From Nanobdellota archaeon (GTDB lineage: Archaea; Nanobdellota; Nanobdellia; Woesearchaeales; JAGLGH01), in contig JAGLGH010000141.1 of NCBI GenBank assembly GCA_023144115.1, positions 1 through 7,582 on the forward strand: 7,582 bases of DNA. The letters run 5' to 3'. The notes beneath the pieces were generated by a model. It did not search any database. It had not been told where the DNA came from and worked only from the letters and a program-made list of their open reading frames with translations. Within the stretch, counting starts at the first letter, position 1. Every line of letters begins with the position of its first letter. Positions 6,914 through 7,582 of the stretch are shown here, piece after piece. The translations under genes were made by a program, and so were the position numbers.

Positions 6914-7387
6914 ATGGCAATAAAAGATTTAGAAGCAAGACAAGGAAATGTAGATTTAATAATGGAAATTGTTGAAAAGTCAGAACCAAGAGAATTTGAA
7001 AAGTTTGGCAAGACTGGAAGGGTTTGCAATTGCAAAGGAAAGGATGAGACTGGCACAATAACCATGACATTGTGGAATGATGATATTGATAAGGTCACTG
7101 TAGGCAATAAAGTGCATATCACTAACGGCTGGGTAAGCGAATGGCAGAGCGAGCTTCAGCTTTCTACTGGCAAATTCGGCAAGCTGGAAGTGGTAGACAA
7201 TGGTTCAGCAGAAACTGTTGATGAACCAGTTAAAAAACCAATTAATGAAGCAGTTGAAGAAGATTTTGTTGATAATTCTTCTAAAACTGAAGATGAAAAA
7301 GTAGAAGAAGAACTGCTTGAAGAGCTTGGCTCAGAAGAAGAGACTATTAAAGAATCTGTTACTGAAGATGAGAAATCTGGCAATTAA
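6914..7387 (+). CDS. ssb: OB-fold single-stranded DNA-binding protein (SSB/RPA-like) with acidic tail
   Basis: This 157-aa protein probably coats single-stranded DNA in replication and repair. Residues about 8-95 form one OB fold: DLIMEIVEKSEPREF, a glycine-rich turn with DETGTITMTLWND (44-56), then VGNKVHITNGWVSEWQSELQLSTG (63-86). W54, W73 and W77 keep the spacing of the DNA-stacking aromatics I recall from Sulfolobus SSB (W56, W75, F79). The tail (about 96-157) is disordered and strongly acidic, as in other SSBs where the tail recruits partners. The ATG at 6914 is chosen because AGGTGGT (6903-6909) forms a Shine-Dalgarno 4 nt before it. An in-frame GTG at 6905 lies inside that site and is not credible. 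Two cysteines (C38, C40) occur in the L12-like loop, but no full zinc site is seen. A stand-alone nucleic-acid-binding OB protein of other function is the main alternative. Confidence 0.88.
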   Translation: MAIKDLEARQGNVDLIMEIVEKSEPREFEKFGKTGRVCNCKGKDETGTITMTLWNDDIDKVTVGNKVHITNGWVSEWQSELQLSTGKFGKLEVVDNGSAETVDEPVKKPINEAVEEDFVDNSSKTEDEKVEEELLEELGSEEETIKESVTEDEKSGN

Positions 7388-7411
7388 TTAAATTTTCTCA
7401 TTTGCATAACA

Positions 7412-7420
7412 TTTATAAAT
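7412..7420 (+). promoter_or_regulatory. TATA box of tRNA-Phe
   Basis: TTTATAAAT is centred about 35 nt before the first tRNA base. Initiation about 26 nt downstream (near 7442) would give a short 5' leader for RNase P to remove. A second A/T box (CTATATAC, about 7434-7441) is too close to the tRNA to serve at normal spacing. Confidence 0.6.
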
Positions 7421-7469
7421 AACCTTGCAAATCCTATATACATCTTTATTGGGGACGTAGCTCAGCCTG

Positions 7470-7492
7470 AAGAGCAGCAATGCTCTGGCTAA
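7470..7492 (+). other. Non-canonical tRNA intron in the D loop (between G18 and G19)
   Basis: The precursor folds into a strict bulge-helix-bulge. The outer helix is CTC/GAG (7461-7463 with 7494-7496), the central 4-bp helix is AGCC/GGCT (7464-7467 with 7487-7490), and the 3-nt bulges are TGA (7468-7470) and AAG (7491-7493). The inner helix is AGAGCA/TGCTCT (7471-7476 with 7481-7486), capped by a GCAA tetraloop. Cutting after the second base of each bulge, the rule of the archaeal splicing endonuclease, removes exactly 23 nt and restores G18-G19. Confidence 0.85.
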
Positions 7493-7511
7493 GGAGAGCA
7501 CTAGACTGAAG

Positions 7512-7544
7512 ATCTGATGAGGCTTAAGCCGATGAATATTAGAG
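7512..7544 (+). other. Canonical tRNA intron at position 37/38
   Basis: Outer helix: the anticodon stem. Central helix: CTGA (7506-7509) with TTAG (7539-7542), including one G·U pair. Bulges are AGA on both strands (7510-7512 and 7543-7545). Cutting after the second base of each bulge removes 33 nt and joins G37 to A38. Inside, GGC/GCC with a TTAA loop (7521-7530) caps a symmetric internal loop rich in G·A pairs. Confidence 0.85.
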
Positions 7545-7582
7545 ATCTAGGTGTCCCGGATTCAAATTCCGGCGTCCCCATT

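Larger units (their letters stand above)
7451..7580 (+). tRNA. tRNA-Phe (anticodon GAA) with two introns
   Basis: The acceptor stem pairs GGGGACG (7451-7457) with CGTCCCC (7573-7579), with discriminator A at 7580; CCA is not encoded. The T arm is CCGGA, loop TTCAAAT, TCCGG (7556-7572). The anticodon stem CTAGA (7501-7505) pairs with TCTAG (7546-7550), and the loop CTGAAG plus A holds the GAA anticodon at 7508-7510. Removing 7470-7492 and 7512-7544 leaves a 74-nt cloverleaf with a proper D arm: stem GCTC/GAGC, loop AGCCTGGGA with G18-G19. U8, A14, G15/C48 and the T-loop TTC are all present. G20, GAA and A73 fit phenylalanine identity. A reading without the first intron gives a D loop lacking G18-G19 and about 25 unexplained bases, so the two-intron model is far better. 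Confidence 0.92.

Noticed and set aside
7381..7403. Terminator after ssb
   Set aside because: AATTAATT and a short broken T-run are present, but neither a stable hairpin nor a clean T-tract stands out from the A+T-rich background.
7460..7500. D arm 7460-7475 with a single-intron tRNA
   Set aside because: Its loop lacks G18-G19 and leaves about 25 bases unexplained before the anticodon stem. Removing 7470-7492 gives a textbook D arm.

Overview
The window looks archaeal. It carries a eukaryote/archaeal-type (single-chain) glycyl-tRNA synthetase, a short crenarchaeal-like OB-fold single-stranded DNA-binding protein with an acidic tail, TATA-like boxes at archaeal distances, an apparently leaderless mRNA for glyS, and a tRNA-Phe interrupted by two introns of bulge-helix-bulge type. 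Low G+C and compact spacing suggest, but do not prove, a DPANN-type genome (Woesearchaeota/Pacearchaeota/Nanoarchaeota-like).

Left half (1-4959, minus strand): four tightly packed genes, transcribed right to left and running off the left edge. In order of transcription they are a 389-aa helical/coiled-coil protein with a vague TelA-like layout; a 354-aa protein I do not recognise; a 710-aa Hsp90-like GHKL ATPase with intact nucleotide-binding boxes and a middle-domain SR motif like the Hsp90 catalytic-arginine loop; and the first 196 codons of a second GHKL-like protein whose key acidic residues appear to be replaced. Gaps are 11 bp, 1 bp and an 11-nt overlap, so this is almost certainly one operon. 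I know no named system with this gene set. It is the best candidate for an undescribed system, plausibly a stress or defence ATPase complex, but its function is inference only.

Middle (4960-5324): a 365-bp divergent intergenic region. It holds an operon promoter candidate, a glyS promoter candidate and, between them, a regular array of six 21-nt hairpin units. Three units point one way and three the other. Their stem sequences change while pairing is kept.

Right half (5325-7582, plus strand): housekeeping genes glyS, an ssb-like gene and tRNA-Phe(GAA). The tRNA reads as a normal cloverleaf only after removing a 23-nt D-loop intron and a 33-nt intron at 37/38. All three serve core translation or DNA metabolism and have no evident functional link to the operon.
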